Shown piece by piece: positions 1 to 9,110 of a DNA stretch of 64,000 nt. The translations under genes were made by a program, and so were the position numbers. Location of the stretch: positions 1 to 64,000 of the forward strand of contig NZ_JAVAMB010000010.1 in NCBI RefSeq assembly GCF_030730925.1, in the 5' to 3' direction. Position 1 is the first letter of the stretch; every line of letters begins with the position of its first letter. The notes under the pieces are model-generated. The model saw nothing but the letters and a program-made list of their open reading frames with translations, was not told the DNA's origin and did not search any database. This stretch comes from Flavobacterium sp. DG2-3. Lineage in GTDB: Bacteria; Bacteroidota; Bacteroidia; Flavobacteriales; Flavobacteriaceae.

Positions 1-77
1 CTAAAATCTAAAATCTAAAATCTAAAATCTAAAATCTAAAATCTAAAATCTAAAATCTAAAATCTAAAATCTAAAAT
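1..77. repeat. Heptamer tandem repeat (ctaaaat)n
   Basis: Eleven perfect head-to-tail copies of ctaaaat run from the first base of the window, so the array may extend further upstream. The same heptamer recurs eight times at 57795-57850 and twice in the der leader at 53416-53429. It lies about 170 bp upstream of topA and does not overlap its promoter. Period 7 does not preserve a reading frame and no coding function is apparent. Confidence 0.95.
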
Positions 78-202
78 AAAAGGGATTTCTCGGTCAGAAA
101 TCATTAAAAGTTATACCTATATATATTATCGAGATTATTACAGATAAATCTGCAATTTTAAGTTTCATAATATCAAAATACCTCAAAAATGCATCTGCAA
201 GG

Positions 203-231
203 TTAATATTTAAAAAAAATAAATACTTTTG
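203..231 (+). promoter_or_regulatory. topA promoter (TTA-N18-TACTTTTG)
   Basis: TACTTTTG at 224-231 is a perfect match to the Bacteroidota -7 element TAnnTTTG. A TTA at 203-205 lies 18 bp upstream, where the -33 TTG is expected. Transcription would start near 236-238, giving a leader of about 13 nt before the topA ATG at 250 and excluding the TTG at 229 as a start. Confidence 0.7.
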
Positions 232-249
232 TTGCAGAAAAATAGAGCA

Positions 250-2781
250 ATGGCAAAGAATTTAGTAATAGTGGAGTCACCTGCAAAGGCGAAAACGATA
301 GAGAAATTTCTCGGAAGTGATTTTCAGGTGGAGTCAAGTTATGGTCACATAGCCGACTTACCATCAAAGGAAATAGGAGTAGATGTAGAAAACGGTTTTA
401 AACCTAAATATGAAGTTTCTCCAGATAAAAAAGCCTTGGTAACGAAACTAAAATCACTTTCTAAGAATGCCGAAACGGTTTGGTTAGCGAGCGATGAGGA
501 CCGCGAGGGAGAAGCTATTTCATGGCACTTGGCGGAAGAATTAAAACTTGATACAAAAAAGACCAAACGAATTGTTTTTCACGAGATTACAAAATCTGCG
601 ATTCTTAAAGCAATTGACAATCCAAGAGAAATAGATTATAATTTAGTAAATGCTCAGCAAGCACGTCGTGTTCTAGATCGTTTAGTAGGTTACGAATTGT
701 CTCCAGTTTTATGGAGAAAAATCAAAGGCGGACTTTCAGCTGGACGTGTACAATCGGTTTCTGTTCGTTTAATTGTAGAGAGAGAACGCGAAATCCAGAA
801 TTTTAATGCAGTTGCAACTTATTCTATTGTTGCAGAATTTGTAAACGAAGCAGGAAAAGCTTTCAAAGCAAAACTGCCAAAAAACTTCAATACTAAAAAA
901 GAAGCCGAAGATTTCTTAAATCAAAACATCGGTTCTAAATATAAGGTAGGGGATTTAGAAACTAAACCTACCAAAAAATCGCCAACAGCACCTTTTACAA
1001 CTTCTACATTGCAACAGGAAGCAGCAAGAAAATTGTATTTGCCAGTTGGAATCACCATGCAGTTAGCACAGCGTTTATACGAGGCAGGACTTATTACCTA
1101 TATGAGAACTGACTCTGTAAATCTTTCGCAGGAAGCGATGGCTGCCGCAGAAGCTGAAATCATTAAATCTTACGGAAAAGAATTCTCAAAACCGAGAGTT
1201 TTTGCCAACAAAAATAAAGGAGCACAAGAAGCGCACGAAGCAATTCGTCCGACAGATATGTCTCGTCACACCGTAAATATTGACCGTGATCAAGCTCGTC
1301 TGTACGATTTGATCTGGAAAAGAACTTTGGCATCTCAAATGAGCGATGCGCAATTGGAAAGAACAAATGTAAAAATCGAAGCCGATAATCACGACGAAAT
1401 TTTTACAGCTTCTGGAGAAGTTTTGCTTTTTGAAGGTTTTTTAAAAGTATACTTAGAAGGTCACGATGACGATGAAGAAGAACAAGAAGGAATGCTTCCT
1501 GCTTTAAAAGTAAACGAAAAACTGGCTAATAACTATATTACAGCCACAGAACGATATTCAAGACCGCCTGCACGTTACACGGAGGCATCTTTAGTTAAAA
1601 AACTAGAGGAGCTTGGAATCGGGCGTCCGTCTACTTATGCACCGACAATTTCAACTATTATCAATAGAAATTATGTTGAAAAAGGAACTCTTGAAGGTGT
1701 AGAACGTAATTATACACAGCTTACTTTGCAAAATAGTAAAGTAGGTGAAAAAGTTTTAAAAGAAAATACAGGTTCTGATAAAGGAAAACTGGTTCCTACA
1801 GATATTGGAACTATTGTTACGGATTTCTTAGTGAAGAATTTCGGTAATATTCTAGATTATAATTTCACTGCAAAAGTAGAACAGGATTTTGACGAAATTG
1901 CCGAAGGAAATATCGATTGGGCAAAAATGATGCAAGATTTCTACAATCAGTTTCATCCAAATGTGAAAGAAGTTGAAGCAAATGCTGAACGTGAAAGCGG
2001 TGAAAGAATCTTAGGAAAAGATGCAGACGGAAGACAAGTTTCTGTTCGTTTAGGAAAATTTGGCCCAATGGCGCAGATTGGAGAAGCAGATGATGAAGAT
2101 AAAAAGTTTGCCAGCTTAATGGCAGATCAGAATATTGGAAACATTACACTTGAAGAAGCTTTGAATTTATTCTTGCTTCCAAAAAGTTTAGGTGAATATA
2201 AAGGAGAAGAAGTAGAGGTAAATAATGGCCGTTATGGTCCTTATGTTCGTCATGGGAGCGTTTTTATTTCATTGCCAAGAGGAGAAGATCCGCTTGGGGT
2301 TTCAAAAGAAAGAGCTCAAGAACTAATTGACGAAAAAGCACTTGCTGATGCGCCAATTGCCACTTATAAAGGAGAAGCTGTTCAAAAAGGAGTGGGGCGT
2401 TTTGGACCATTCATCAAATGGAATGGACTTTTTGTAAATGTGAGCAAAAAATACAATTTTGATAATTTATCGCAGGCAGATGTTGAAGAGTTGATCGAAG
2501 ATAAACTGCAAAAGAATATTGATAAAGTTATTCATAACTGGGAAGAAGAAGGAATCGTAGTGGAAAAAGCTCGTTGGGGACGTTCTGTGATCCTAAAAGG
2601 AAAAATCAAAATTGAGTTGAGTAAAGATGTTGATGCTACAAAACTAACATTAGCACAAGTTCAAGAAATGATTGCTGCAAAAACTCCAGCAAAGAAAACG
2701 GTAGCTAAAAAGACAACAGCAGCCAAAAAAACAACAACGGCTAAAAAAGCTCCAGCTAAAACAGCTGCTAAAAAGAAATAA
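250..2781 (+). CDS. topA: DNA topoisomerase I
   Basis: Type IA topoisomerase that relaxes negatively supercoiled DNA by single-strand passage. The 843-residue protein opens with a Toprim domain (ESPAKAKT with Glu9; DxDxE at Asp82, Asp84, Glu86) and has the catalytic tyrosine at about Tyr284 in ITYMRTDS. Instead of C-terminal zinc fingers it carries repeated C-terminal units (KFGPMAQIG, GRYGPYVRHG, GRFGPFIKWNG) and ends in a Lys/Ala-rich tail of about 30 residues likely to grip DNA, as is usual for Bacteroidota TopA. The frame is open from a TTG at 229, but that codon lies inside the -7 promoter element, so the ATG at 250 is preferred. The next gene follows after 5 bp, so they are probably co-transcribed. 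Confidence 0.97.
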   Translation: MAKNLVIVESPAKAKTIEKFLGSDFQVESSYGHIADLPSKEIGVDVENGFKPKYEVSPDKKALVTKLKSLSKNAETVWLASDEDREGEAISWHLAEELKLDTKKTKRIVFHEITKSAILKAIDNPREIDYNLVNAQQARRVLDRLVGYELSPVLWRKIKGGLSAGRVQSVSVRLIVEREREIQNFNAVATYSIVAEFVNEAGKAFKAKLPKNFNTKKEAEDFLNQNIGSKYKVGDLETKPTKKSPTAPFTTSTLQQEAARKLYLPVGITMQLAQRLYEAGLITYMRTDSVNLSQEAMAAAEAEIIKSYGKEFSKPRVFANKNKGAQEAHEAIRPTDMSRHTVNIDRDQARLYDLIWKRTLASQMSDAQLERTNVKIEADNHDEIFTASGEVLLFEGFLKVYLEGHDDDEEEQEGMLPALKVNEKLANNYITATERYSRPPARYTEASLVKKLEELGIGRPSTYAPTISTIINRNYVEKGTLEGVERNYTQLTLQNSKVGEKVLKENTGSDKGKLVPTDIGTIVTDFLVKNFGNILDYNFTAKVEQDFDEIAEGNIDWAKMMQDFYNQFHPNVKEVEANAERESGERILGKDADGRQVSVRLGKFGPMAQIGEADDEDKKFASLMADQNIGNITLEEALNLFLLPKSLGEYKGEEVEVNNGRYGPYVRHGSVFISLPRGEDPLGVSKERAQELIDEKALADAPIATYKGEAVQKGVGRFGPFIKWNGLFVNVSKKYNFDNLSQADVEELIEDKLQKNIDKVIHNWEEEGIVVEKARWGRSVILKGKIKIELSKDVDATKLTLAQVQEMIAAKTPAKKTVAKKTTAAKKTTTAKKAPAKTAAKKK

Positions 2782-2786
2782 TATAG

Positions 2787-3938
2787 ATGGAATTTGATTT
2801 TCTAGAACCAGTTAATGATGCAATTGTAAAATTCGTCGGCGCACTGTCTTCACAAGAGCTTGGGAGTAAAGTTGTCTTTCATACCCAAGATCAGTTTCCT
2901 GATATCGAGCAGGTTAATATTGCTATAATTGGTGTTTTAGAAGACCGTACAAACATCAATATGATTAACGAAGTTAATCTTTCGAATCTGCGTAAAAAGC
3001 TTTATAGCATGTTTCCAGGTAACTGGGATGCTTCAATTGCAGACTTAGGAGATATACTGGCAGGTGATTCTGTAGAGGATACTTATTTTGCCGTTAAGAA
3101 AGTTACCGCATCATTAATTAAAAGAAAAGTTATTCCTATAGTCCTAGGAGGTTCTCAAGATTTGACCTATGCTTTGTATCGTGCTTACGATGATTTGGAG
3201 CAAATGGTAAATCTGGTTGCAGTTGATAATAAATTTGATTTTGGTAAAGAAAATGAATTAGTTTCGGCTAATTCGTATCTGACAAAAATTATTATTGATG
3301 AGCCAAATAACCTATTCAACTACTGTAATATAGGGTATCAAACCTACTATAATTCACAAGAAGAAATCGATTTGATCGAAAAGCTGTTTTTTGATGCTTA
3401 TCGATTAGGCGAAATTTCGAATAAAATTTCATTGGCCGAACCTGTTTTTAGAGATGCAGACTTAGTTAGTATAGATTTAAATTCTGTAAAATCTTCTGCT
3501 TCAGCAAATATGGTAACTTTTGAGCCAAACGGATTTAACGGAAAAGAGATTTGTGCTTTGGCTAGATACGCAGGTATCAGTGATAAAGTTTCTTCTTTTG
3601 GTGTATTTAATCATAACAGCACATTGGCCGAATCGGTTATTATTGCTCAGATTGTGTGGTATTTTATAGAAGGTTATCATTACCGTTCAAAAGAATATCC
3701 ATTTGGAAGCAGAGCAAACTATTTAAAATATATAGTTCCGCTAGATGATGAAGAATTGATATTTTACAAAAGTGATAAAACAGACCGTTGGTGGATCGAA
3801 ATTCCATTTGAATCTAATGGCAACAATAAATTGAAAAGAAATACGTTATTACCATGTTCTTACGACGAATATTTGTCGGCTTGCAATCAAGAATTGCCAG
3901 AAAGATGGTGGAAAGCGCAACGAAAAAATGCTTTGTAG
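2787..3938 (+). CDS. Arginase/formimidoylglutamase-fold protein with degenerate metal site
   Basis: A 383-residue member of the ureohydrolase (arginase) superfamily, normally binuclear Mn enzymes that cleave guanidino or formimino groups. The scaffold motifs can be located but the metal ligands are eroded: GGxH is GGSQD (121-125, His to Gln), DAHxD is DNKFD (147-151, His to Lys), and SxDxDxxDP is SIDLNSVKS (228-236, two Asp lost). About half of the six ligands remain, so it is probably not a conventional Mn hydrolase. It lies 5 bp after topA and 262 bp before gldK. Family membership is well supported; substrate and activity are unknown, and a structural or binding role is an inference. Confidence 0.8.
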   Translation: MEFDFLEPVNDAIVKFVGALSSQELGSKVVFHTQDQFPDIEQVNIAIIGVLEDRTNINMINEVNLSNLRKKLYSMFPGNWDASIADLGDILAGDSVEDTYFAVKKVTASLIKRKVIPIVLGGSQDLTYALYRAYDDLEQMVNLVAVDNKFDFGKENELVSANSYLTKIIIDEPNNLFNYCNIGYQTYYNSQEEIDLIEKLFFDAYRLGEISNKISLAEPVFRDADLVSIDLNSVKSSASANMVTFEPNGFNGKEICALARYAGISDKVSSFGVFNHNSTLAESVIIAQIVWYFIEGYHYRSKEYPFGSRANYLKYIVPLDDEELIFYKSDKTDRWWIEIPFESNGNNKLKRNTLLPCSYDEYLSACNQELPERWWKAQRKNAL

Positions 3939-4200
3939 ATCGAAAATTTAAGTGAAATCTTAAATTTTTAAAAGTTGTTGAAAATAGTTAAATTAAATTA
4001 GTAGGAAAATAATTATAATATATAAAAATTAACGTTTTACATCGATTTTTTAGAACAGTTTATCGATAAAATATTTTTTTTTTATTTTATTTAACATTAT
4101 TTTTGAACGGTAAAATAAATTCGCAAGTAGTATTGTTTTTTAGATAAATAATAAATACGTTTACGGACTTTTAATAATGAATAGATAATCCCAAATTTAT

Positions 4201-5595
4201 ATGAAGAAGTTTATTGCATTTGCAGCAATGTTAACACTAGTAATCGGCTGTGGTAAGTCAGGTGACAAAGGTGAATTAGTTGGTGTTACAGGAGGGAAAT
4301 GGCATCCTGAAAAACCTTATGGAATGACTTTGGTTCCAGGCGGATCTTTTATTATGGGTAAATCAGATGCTGATTTAGCTAATGTAGAAGATGCTCCAAC
4401 TAAAACTGTAACAGTTCGTTCATTTTACATGGATGAAACTGAAATTACAAACAGTGAGTATCGCCAATTTGTGGAATGGGTAAAAGATTCTACAATGAGA
4501 GTTCGTTTAGCAATCTTAGCTGACGAAACAGGACAAAAACCTGCTGACGGAAAAGGAAGCAAAGGCGGAAGTATTGCTGACTATGCTTTTAACGATTCTG
4601 ATCCAGAAAAAATGACGGCTTACGATAAATATATGTATGACAACTATTATAGTGTTGGTACAAAAGATGATCCGTATGCTGGAAGAAAACTAAACAGAAA
4701 AGTTAAGTTAATTAAAGATACAAAAGCATATCCAGATGAATATTACGCTGAAGTAATGGATTCTATGTATTTGCCAATTGAAGAATCTTATAATGGTTTA
4801 AGAACAATTGACGTAAATAAATTGAAATTCCGTTATTCTTGGATGGATATTCAAGCTGCTGCAAAAGCAAAAGTTGGAAAAAGAAGTGACTTCGTAAAAA
4901 CAGAGCAAGTAAATGTTTACCCAGATACTGCAGTTTGGATTAAAGATTTCGCTTATTCATATAATGAGCCAATGCATAACGATTATTTCTGGCACAAAGC
5001 TTATGGAGATTATCCTGTAGTAGGTGTGACTTGGAAACAAGCTAAAGCATTCTGTGCTTGGAGAACACTAAATAAAAACAGTTACATTAAATCTAAGAAA
5101 AAAGGGCGTGACTTAGTTAACTCATTCAGATTACCAACTGAAGCAGAGTGGGAGTACGCTGCTAGAGGAGGTCTTGAGTCTGCTACTTACCCTTGGGGAG
5201 GTCCTTATACTAAGAGTGATAGAGGTTGTTTCTTAGCAAACTTTAAACCAAGTAGAGGGGATTATGCAGCTGACGAAGCTCTTTATACTGTTGAAGCAAA
5301 ATCATACGATGTTAATGGTTACGGATTATACAACATGGCAGGAAACGTTTCTGAGTGGACAGATTCAGCTTACAATCCAAACGCATACGAGTATGTATCT
5401 ACAATGAATCCAAACGTAATTGATGGTAAGAACCAAAGAAAAGTTGTTCGCGGTGGTTCTTGGAAAGACGTTGCTTATTTCCTACAGGTAAGTACACGTG
5501 ACCACGAATATGCTGATTCTGCTAGAAGCTACATCGGATTCAGAACTGTACAAGATTACATGGGTACTCAAGTAACAGGTAACAGAAAAAAGTAA
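4201..5595 (+). CDS. gldK: GldK, type IX secretion outer-membrane lipoprotein
   Basis: Lipoprotein of the type IX secretion/gliding machinery that forms the periplasmic ring on the outer membrane together with GldN. The 464-residue protein has a lipoprotein signal peptide with Cys17 (LVIGC). The rest is a sulfatase-modifying-factor (FGE-like) fold: MTLVPGGSFIMG near residue 40, DETEITNSEYRQF, then FRLPTEAEWEYAARGG, NMAGNVSEW, VVRGGSW and IGFRT toward the C terminus. A long lineage-specific insertion (about 95-275) splits the FGE core, as in other GldK proteins. It heads the gldKLMN operon and is preceded by a 262-bp AT-rich region (3939-4200) that must hold the promoter. Only an imperfect -7 candidate, TAGTATTG at 4128-4135, is visible there. 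Confidence 0.97.
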   Translation: MKKFIAFAAMLTLVIGCGKSGDKGELVGVTGGKWHPEKPYGMTLVPGGSFIMGKSDADLANVEDAPTKTVTVRSFYMDETEITNSEYRQFVEWVKDSTMRVRLAILADETGQKPADGKGSKGGSIADYAFNDSDPEKMTAYDKYMYDNYYSVGTKDDPYAGRKLNRKVKLIKDTKAYPDEYYAEVMDSMYLPIEESYNGLRTIDVNKLKFRYSWMDIQAAAKAKVGKRSDFVKTEQVNVYPDTAVWIKDFAYSYNEPMHNDYFWHKAYGDYPVVGVTWKQAKAFCAWRTLNKNSYIKSKKKGRDLVNSFRLPTEAEWEYAARGGLESATYPWGGPYTKSDRGCFLANFKPSRGDYAADEALYTVEAKSYDVNGYGLYNMAGNVSEWTDSAYNPNAYEYVSTMNPNVIDGKNQRKVVRGGSWKDVAYFLQVSTRDHEYADSARSYIGFRTVQDYMGTQVTGNRKK

Positions 5596-5651
5596 TTTAT
5601 AATTAAATCAATATCCAACAAATCTATTTTAAAACCTAAAAAAAAAGTATT

Positions 5652-6296
5652 ATGGCATTATTAAGTAAAAAAGCAATGAATTTCGCTTATGGTATGGGAG
5701 CGGCAGTGGTAATCGTTGGAGCTTTATTCAAAATTACTCACTTTGAGATTGGACCATTAACAGGTACAGTTATGCTTTCAGTAGGATTGGTGACTGAGGC
5801 GTTAATTTTTGCGCTTTCTGCTTTCGAACCAGTTGAAGAAGAATTAGATTGGACTTTAGTTTACCCAGAGTTAGCTAACGGACAAGCTAGAAAAAAAGAA
5901 GTTAAAGCTGAGTCAACTGACGCACAAGGATTATTATCTCAAAAATTAGATGCTATGTTGAAAGAAGCTAAAGTTGACGGTGAGTTAATGGCTAGCTTAG
6001 GAAACAGCATCAAAAACTTCGAAGGAGCTGCTAAAGCAATTTCTCCGACAGTAGATTCTATTGCAGGACAAAAGAAATATGCTGAAGAAATGTCTATTGC
6101 TGCTGCACAAATGGAATCATTAAACAGTTTATATAAAGTACAATTAGAGAGCGCTTCTAGAAATACTGAGGCTAACAAAGAAATCGCTGAAAACGCTTCT
6201 AAATTAAAAGAACAAATGGCTTCTATGACTGCAAACATTGCTTCATTAAACAGTGTTTACGGTGGAATGCTTTCTGCAATGAGTAACAAAGGATAA
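5652..6296 (+). CDS. gldL: GldL, type IX secretion inner-membrane motor protein
   Basis: Inner-membrane subunit that, with GldM, converts proton motive force into rotation powering type IX secretion and gliding. The 214-residue protein has two transmembrane helices (about 11-29 and 35-57) followed by a cytoplasmic region rich in Ala and Glu and predicted to be helical or coiled-coil. The family's functionally important acidic residue inside the second helix is present as Glu49 (GLVTEALIF), with Lys27, His30 and Glu32 between the helices. It lies 56 bp after gldK and 51 bp before gldM, consistent with one transcript. Identity is firm from sequence and gene order. Confidence 0.97.
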   Translation: MALLSKKAMNFAYGMGAAVVIVGALFKITHFEIGPLTGTVMLSVGLVTEALIFALSAFEPVEEELDWTLVYPELANGQARKKEVKAESTDAQGLLSQKLDAMLKEAKVDGELMASLGNSIKNFEGAAKAISPTVDSIAGQKKYAEEMSIAAAQMESLNSLYKVQLESASRNTEANKEIAENASKLKEQMASMTANIASLNSVYGGMLSAMSNKG

Positions 6297-6347
6297 TTAG
6301 TTTTTAACTAGATATTACATTTATTAATAAGAACTAATTAGAAAAAA

Positions 6348-7889
6348 ATGGCAGGAGGAAAATTAACCCCTAGACAGAAGATGATCAACCTGATGTATCT
6401 GGTTTTCATCGCAATGTTAGCAATGAACGTATCGAAAGAAGTTATTTCTGCTTTTGGTTTGATGAACGAAAAATTCGAAAGTGCAAATACGACTTCTACA
6501 GAAACAAATACAGGTTTATTAACAGCTTTAGATCAAAAAGCAGCTGAGGCAAAAGGAGAATTTGCTATTGCTGCTGAAACAGCTCATAAAGTTGAAGCAA
6601 TTACAAAAGATTTTTATGATTATATAGCTACTCTAAAAGCTCAGGCTGTAAAAGGTTTTGAAGTTGATAAAGCAACTGGAAAGATGCCTTACGAATCTAT
6701 GGATAGAGGAGATAATATCGACGACTGGTTTACAGGAGACGGTTACACTAAAAAAGGTAACGAAATTATTTCTAAAATCGAAAAATACAAAGCTGATATC
6801 AAAGCAGCTTTAGGTACAGATAAAAAATACGCTGGAATCATTTCTGAGGTTGAGAAAAAATTTGATGTTTCTGATGTGAAAAACAAAGAAGGTATCAAAG
6901 AAAAATACTTAGCTTACCACTTTAAAGGATTTCCTGCAATTGCTTCAGCTGCAAAACTTTCAGCTTGGCAAAATGACGTTAAAAAAGTTGAAGCAGACGT
7001 TTATAACAGTGCTTTAGGTAAAGCTGCAGTTGCTGCTGCTTCTTACAGCAACTACCAAGCAATTGTTGTTTTAGATAAAAATGCTTACTTCCAAGGTGAA
7101 AAAGTAACAGGTAAAGTAGTTTTAGGTCGTTATGACGAAAATACAAAACCTACTTCATTCCAAGGTCCTGGACAAATTGTTAACGGACAAGCTGTTATCT
7201 CTTTAACTGCTGGTGGAGTTGGAGAACAAGACATCAACGGACAATTTACATTCTTAGAGGATGGAAAAAACATTCCTTTAAAATTCTCTGGAAAATATGT
7301 TGTAGTTCCAAGACCAAACTCTGCTACAATTTCTGCAGATAAAATGAACGTAGTATATAGAGGAGTTGTTAACCCAATCTCTGTATCTTTTGCTGGTGTA
7401 GATGCTAACAAAATTGTTGCAAGCGCTCCAGGTTTAGCTTCTGCTGGAAAACCAGGGAAATATAACATGAGCCCAGGTCAAGGTACTGAAACTACAATTT
7501 CTGTAACTGGTACATTGCCAAACGGTGACAAAGTAACAGATAAGAAAACATTCAGAATTAAAGGTATTCCTGGTCCAACAGGAACAATTAGAGGTGAAAT
7601 GGGAGTTGTTAAAGGTCCTAAATCTAACCTAGAAATTGCTACTATTGGAGCTAAACTTCTTGATTTTGATTTTGAAGTTGGTTTAGATGTTGTTGGATTC
7701 AATATGAAAATTGCTGGACAACCTACTGTTGTTGTTTCAGGAAACAAAATGAATGCACAATGTAAACAAGTACTTTCAAGAGCAGGTAAAGGAGACCAAG
7801 TTACTATTTCTGAAATTAAAACTAAACTTGTTGGAGCTGGTAGCTATTTATTACCAAGAACTGCTCCTGTAATTTACGAAATACAATAA
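6348..7889 (+). CDS. gldM: GldM, type IX secretion periplasm-spanning motor shaft
   Basis: Partner of GldL. A single N-terminal transmembrane helix (about 13-35, INLMYLVFIAMLAMNVSKEV) anchors a long periplasmic chain of four domains that reaches the GldK/GldN ring and transmits motor torque. The 513-residue length matches the family. Residues 36-230 are mainly helical (first domain) and the rest is beta-rich Ig-like modules with many Gly/Val turns. The conserved N-terminal MAGGKLTPRQKM contains Arg9, the residue facing the GldL helices. It sits in the middle of the operon, 44 bp before gldN, and uses strongly A/T-ending codons like its neighbours. Confidence 0.97.
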   Translation: MAGGKLTPRQKMINLMYLVFIAMLAMNVSKEVISAFGLMNEKFESANTTSTETNTGLLTALDQKAAEAKGEFAIAAETAHKVEAITKDFYDYIATLKAQAVKGFEVDKATGKMPYESMDRGDNIDDWFTGDGYTKKGNEIISKIEKYKADIKAALGTDKKYAGIISEVEKKFDVSDVKNKEGIKEKYLAYHFKGFPAIASAAKLSAWQNDVKKVEADVYNSALGKAAVAAASYSNYQAIVVLDKNAYFQGEKVTGKVVLGRYDENTKPTSFQGPGQIVNGQAVISLTAGGVGEQDINGQFTFLEDGKNIPLKFSGKYVVVPRPNSATISADKMNVVYRGVVNPISVSFAGVDANKIVASAPGLASAGKPGKYNMSPGQGTETTISVTGTLPNGDKVTDKKTFRIKGIPGPTGTIRGEMGVVKGPKSNLEIATIGAKLLDFDFEVGLDVVGFNMKIAGQPTVVVSGNKMNAQCKQVLSRAGKGDQVTISEIKTKLVGAGSYLLPRTAPVIYEIQ

Positions 7890-7933
7890 TAAAGTAGTGT
7901 AAACTACATTCAATATCTTATAACGATACCACG

Positions 7934-8923
7934 ATGAAAGTAAGAAATTTTTTAATAGCAATTGTTTCTATCGCTGGAGGTTTTGCTTCTTATGCGCAAT
8001 CTAATTTGCTTAATGCAAAAACACCAGATCAGATTGGACTTAAAACTCCTGCTCAATTAATATCTGATAACGATAAGCCATTAGCTTATGGTTATGTAGA
8101 TGATAGAGATATCTTGATGGGGAAAACAACTTGGGAAATCATTGATTTGAATGAAAAAATCAACTTTCCATTATACTTTCCAGTAGATACAGCTAATATT
8201 GGTCCTAATAGACGTTCTCTTTATGACGTTTTAACTAAAGCTATTAAAGGTGGAAAAGTAACTGAAGTTTATACTGATAGTTATTTCAATACTAAAAAAT
8301 CTATGAAAGACATCGAAGGATCATTATCTCGTATTGATACAACTGATGCTGGTAGAGAGTTAATTAACCAATATCCAGATGACTACAAATCACGTGTAGT
8401 GAAGAAAAAAGTAGTTTCTGGTAAAGGTAAAAACAAGTCTGTTTCTTATGTTGAAGAAACAGTTGGACCAACAAGAACGGTACCTGCTGAATATATCTTG
8501 AAACAAGACCTTACTGCAGCAGATGTTACTCAGTATAAAATTAAAGGATACTGGTATTTTGACAAACGTCAAAGTGAATTGAAATATCGTTTACTAGGAA
8601 TTTGTCCAGTAACTCCAGACGTTTATACAATGAATAGTGACGAAAAGGATTATATTGAATTGTTTTGGGTATTTTTCCCAAATGCCAGAGAAGCACTGCA
8701 TGAAGCAAAAGCTTTCAATGACAACAACTCAGCACTTCCAATCTCATTTGATCAGATTTTAAATTCAAGACGTTTTAATGCTGTTGTTTACAAAGAGGAA
8801 AACCTTTACGGAGACAGAGCAATTAGCGATTACATGAAAGACAACGCACAAAATCAGTTGTTAGAATCTGAAAGAGTAAAAGAGAAAATTCGCAATTTCG
8901 AGCAAGATATGTGGAACTACTAA
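7934..8923 (+). CDS. gldN: GldN, type IX secretion periplasmic ring protein
   Basis: Periplasmic protein that with GldK builds the outer-membrane-associated ring of the type IX secretion system. The 329-residue precursor has a Sec signal peptide ending near residue 21 (GGFASYAQ). The mature part is the conserved GldN fold, with the segments AYGYVDDRDILMGKTTWEII and EYILKQDLTAADVTQYKIKG and a C-terminal helix ending FEQDMWNY. It is the last gene before a strong hairpin terminator and has a close paralog, gldO, immediately downstream, with long blocks of identical residues. Confidence 0.97.
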   Translation: MKVRNFLIAIVSIAGGFASYAQSNLLNAKTPDQIGLKTPAQLISDNDKPLAYGYVDDRDILMGKTTWEIIDLNEKINFPLYFPVDTANIGPNRRSLYDVLTKAIKGGKVTEVYTDSYFNTKKSMKDIEGSLSRIDTTDAGRELINQYPDDYKSRVVKKKVVSGKGKNKSVSYVEETVGPTRTVPAEYILKQDLTAADVTQYKIKGYWYFDKRQSELKYRLLGICPVTPDVYTMNSDEKDYIELFWVFFPNAREALHEAKAFNDNNSALPISFDQILNSRRFNAVVYKEENLYGDRAISDYMKDNAQNQLLESERVKEKIRNFEQDMWNY

Positions 8924-8945
8924 GTTGATACATAGTACAATAATG

Positions 8946-8982
8946 AAAAACTCTTACTACATTTGTAGTAAGAGTTTTTTTT
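8946..8982 (+). terminator. gldN terminator with embedded -7 motif
   Basis: Perfect 15-bp stem (8946-8960 with 8965-8979), 4-base loop attt and a following T-run, 22 bp after the gldN stop. The apex reads TACATTTG at 8958-8965, a perfect TAnnTTTG -7 element, but no -33 TTG is present at normal spacing, so promoter function is doubtful here. Confidence 0.9.
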
Positions 8983-9110
8983 ATGTAGATAATTCAGATA
9001 CTCCTTTTTAAAAGAAAGGGGAAAGCTAAAATGTATAATTTTTATTTATGTAAGAAAAATAACAATATTTAAAATAAAACTTCGTTTAATGTCTTGTAAA
9101 AATGATTATG

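Noticed and set aside
1..77. Heptamer arrays as a CRISPR-like structure
   Set aside because: Units are 7 bp, contiguous, without spacers, and there are no cas genes.
4128..4135. TAGTATTG as the gldK promoter
   Set aside because: One mismatch to TAnnTTTG and a 22-bp spacing to the nearest TTG; too weak for a separate entry.
5939..7747. Antisense ORFs of 89-112 codons over gldL and gldM
   Set aside because: They are shadows of highly biased codons in the gld genes; no independent signals.
8958..8965. Functional gldO promoter inside the gldN terminator
   Set aside because: The -7 motif is perfect, but no -33 element lies at 17-19 bp and gldO starts about 145 bp later. Kept only as an observation on the terminator.
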